Assembly: GCF_900314615.1 (NCBI RefSeq)
Contig: NZ_OMWA01000042.1
Coordinates: 1 to 7,898 of the forward strand
Source of the DNA: an uncultured Methanobrevibacter sp.
GTDB taxonomy: Archaea > Methanobacteriota > Methanobacteria > Methanobacteriales > Methanobacteriaceae
Direction of reading: 5' to 3'
DNA: 7,898 nt
Shown here: positions 6,624-7,898 of the stretch, in pieces
How positions within the stretch are numbered: position 1 is the first letter of the stretch
Layout of the letters: each line of letters opens with the position of its first letter
Notes under the pieces: model-generated
The model's input: the letters and a program-made list of their open reading frames with translations, nothing else
Told to the model about the DNA's origin: nothing
Databases searched by the model: none
Made by a program: the position numbers and the translations under genes

Positions 6624-6881
6624 GGTTTCATTTTTTAAGTTATTTTAAAATTTTGGTTATACAATTATTTGTTTTTAAAATGATTAATTTGTTTCTATCA
6701 ATATTGTTCTAGTTTTTATGTAATAAATTTCATTATAACTTAAAAATAATATTGATTTGAACTTATTTTTTTATATTAATAACTAAAAATTGTTTTAAAG
6801 CTAAATAGAATGATTTAAATATTAATTTAACAAATATAACTCCATACAATTTGTTTAATTAATTAAAGGAGCTATAAAAAA
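6624..6881. promoter_or_regulatory. Very AT-rich divergent spacer
   Basis: This 258-base spacer sits between the permease remnant (minus) and the nuclease-like gene (plus). It is almost entirely A and T, with no ORF or structured RNA that I can support. Near its right end, TTTAAATATT (6814-6823) is a plausible TATA box about 60 bases before ATG 6882, predicting a start near 6842. No clear ribosome-binding site precedes the permease ATG at 6623, in keeping with a decaying gene. Confidence 0.4.
6814..6823 (+). promoter_or_regulatory. Possible TATA box for the nuclease-like gene
   Basis: TTTAAATATT lies about 60 bases before ATG 6882. The whole region is AT-rich, so the match carries limited weight. 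Confidence 0.3.
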
Positions 6882-7745
6882 ATGAGTATTGAAACTACTA
6901 AAAACAGAGATATTTTTGTAAAATTCTGTTTCATGTATTTTTTGACCCACATTTTAAAGGTTCTCGGAATCGACGAGGAAATTGAAGAAATATTGCCTAG
7001 TGAAGAGATAACATTCAAAAAAATAGGCAAGCAAAAGGTCTTTGATAACTTCCTTGATTTTCAGGTATTGACAAAATCCGGTAAAATACTGATTTTTGAA
7101 GTGAAGAAAAATCCGTTAACTAAAAAAGATTTGAAGCAGGCTTATGAATATTATGACAGAATACATTGCAAACAAAAAGCAGAAGTTAAATTAATAATTA
7201 TAGTATTGTCCAATAAAGGAAAAATAAGTGAATATACAAAAATGGATATAACATATCATCCAGAAATCATTAAAACGAAAAACATAAACAAACAAAAAGA
7301 TTTAAGTATAATCCGTAACAAAATACACAACAATGAGAATTTAACTACTGCAGAATCTTCATTATTAATCGCATTACCATTATTTGAAATCAATGAAAGT
7401 GAAGAAGAAATCACAGAAGAAATCTGCATATCGATTAAAAACAAAAAACACTGCATTCCCAGTGCAATATTGGATGAAATAACACTGGCAATGTATTTAA
7501 ACATAATAGAATATGTTGAAATTGAAAAACATGAAAATCTATTGGGGATGATTAACATCGCAGAAAAATATCAGGGATTAATTGCACAAATCAAAAATGA
7601 AGGATTTGAAGATGGGGAAAAGAAAGGTTTTGAAAATGGGGAAAAGAGTATTATTTCCAAATTATTACAGACATTCTCTATTGAAGTTGTAGCTGATTTG
7701 CTAAATAAGGACATACATGAAATCAATGAAATTATTAAAAAGTAG
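6882..7745 (+). CDS. PD-(D/E)XK nuclease-family protein, Rpn/transposase-like (287 aa)
   Basis: This is a soluble protein with the core signature of the PD-(D/E)XK nuclease fold: Asp59 in FLDF, then after a hairpin Glu73-x-Lys75 in IFEVKKN, followed by QAYEYYDRI with Gln86 and Tyr90 in the RecB-like QxxxY position. The C-terminal part (about 240-287) has GFEDGEKK/GFENGEKS repeats and a helix-turn-helix-like end (SIEVVADLLNKDIHEINEIIKK), the typical tail of the Rpn/YhgA-type 'PD-(D/E)XK transposase' families. Rpn proteins nick or cut DNA and promote recombination; this one may do so, but activity is inferred. The start is ATG 6882 with AAAGGAG (6865-6871) 10 bases upstream. The gene is richer in A/T and in Lys/Ile/Asn than the cluster at 1787-4469, which fits an accessory or horizontally spreading family. 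No terminal inverted repeats are seen. Confidence 0.75.
   Translation: MSIETTKNRDIFVKFCFMYFLTHILKVLGIDEEIEEILPSEEITFKKIGKQKVFDNFLDFQVLTKSGKILIFEVKKNPLTKKDLKQAYEYYDRIHCKQKAEVKLIIIVLSNKGKISEYTKMDITYHPEIIKTKNINKQKDLSIIRNKIHNNENLTTAESSLLIALPLFEINESEEEITEEICISIKNKKHCIPSAILDEITLAMYLNIIEYVEIEKHENLLGMINIAEKYQGLIAQIKNEGFEDGEKKGFENGEKSIISKLLQTFSIEVVADLLNKDIHEINEIIKK
7602..7649 (+). repeat. Tandem duplication of a 24-base unit within the nuclease-like gene
   Basis: Two adjacent 24-base copies (7602-7625 and 7626-7649) differ at only a few positions and encode GFEDGEKK and GFENGEKS. Because the unit is a multiple of three, gain or loss of copies would keep the frame and change only the length of the linker before the C-terminal helices. 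Confidence 0.7.
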
Positions 7746-7767
7746 AAACTCCGCTTTCTACTTTTTT
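7737..7767 (+). terminator. Hairpin terminator overlapping the stop codon
   Basis: An 8-bp core stem, AGTAGAAA (7741-7748) against TTTCTACT (7755-7762), closes the loop CTCCGC. It can extend to 12 bp through A/T pairs and is followed by a T run to 7767. The TAG stop (7743-7745) lies within the left arm. The structure resembles a bacterial intrinsic terminator; the T tract alone would also serve in archaea. From 7768 to the window end I see no gene. Confidence 0.6.
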
Positions 7768-7898
7768 CTTAAAAACCTTATAATATTTTCAGTATTTCAA
7801 ATTAAAAAGCACATAATTAATTTGACGTATTTCAAAAAATTAATAAAATTCATTGATAGTGAAATGGTTAACGGTATAATTCCTTTTATAAACTTGTG

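Noticed and set aside
6624..6881. Possible insertion-sequence end or attachment site beside the nuclease-like gene
   Set aside because: I found no matching terminal inverted repeats or target duplications around 6624-6881 and 7746-7898.

Overview
The window looks like a low-GC methanogenic archaeon of the Methanobacteriales, most likely a Methanobrevibacter-type gut or rumen methanogen. The reasons are archaeal-style signals (a TATA-like box of the TTTATATATA kind about 80 bases before a start; GGTGAT and AAGGAG(G) ribosome-binding sites), AT-rich spacers, and small zinc-ribbon/TPR proteins plus a nuclease-like protein of a kind I associate with these genomes. The assignment comes from pattern recognition, not from a database search. 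I see no rRNA, tRNA, CRISPR array or intact insertion sequence.

Layout: (1) 114-1406, minus: a zinc ribbon-TPR-HIRAN protein, preceded at the window edge by a long inverted repeat (44-87) that lies downstream of its stop. (2) 1407-1786: a 380-base AT-rich spacer with divergent promoters. (3) 1787-4469, plus: a three-gene cluster. It holds a 479-residue protein with two gamma-glutamylcyclotransferase-like domains and an N-terminal helical part, then a shorter zinc ribbon-TPR-HIRAN paralogue of the first gene, then a 91-residue cysteine-motif protein starting one base after it. (4) 4470-5273, minus: a six-helix voltage-gated-like potassium channel whose stop codon abuts that of the 91-residue gene with no spacer. 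(5) 5339-6623, minus: a nucleobase (uracil/xanthine-type, NCS2) permease broken by an in-frame stop, a small deletion with frameshift and a second frameshift; reading across all three frames restores a nearly full-length protein. (6) 6624-6881: a very AT-rich divergent promoter spacer. (7) 6882-7745, plus: a PD-(D/E)XK (Rpn-like) nuclease-family protein with a duplicated 24-base unit near its 3' end and a hairpin terminator overlapping its stop codon.

The most interesting part is 1-4469. Two paralogous zinc ribbon-TPR-HIRAN proteins flank a double cyclotransferase fusion and a small putative metal-binding protein. HIRAN domains in eukaryotic HLTF bind DNA ends, so a DNA- or stress-related role for the cluster is possible, but this is inference. 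The permease remnant and channel look like ordinary chromosomal genes, one of them decaying, and the nuclease gene looks like a member of a mobile or expanding accessory family.
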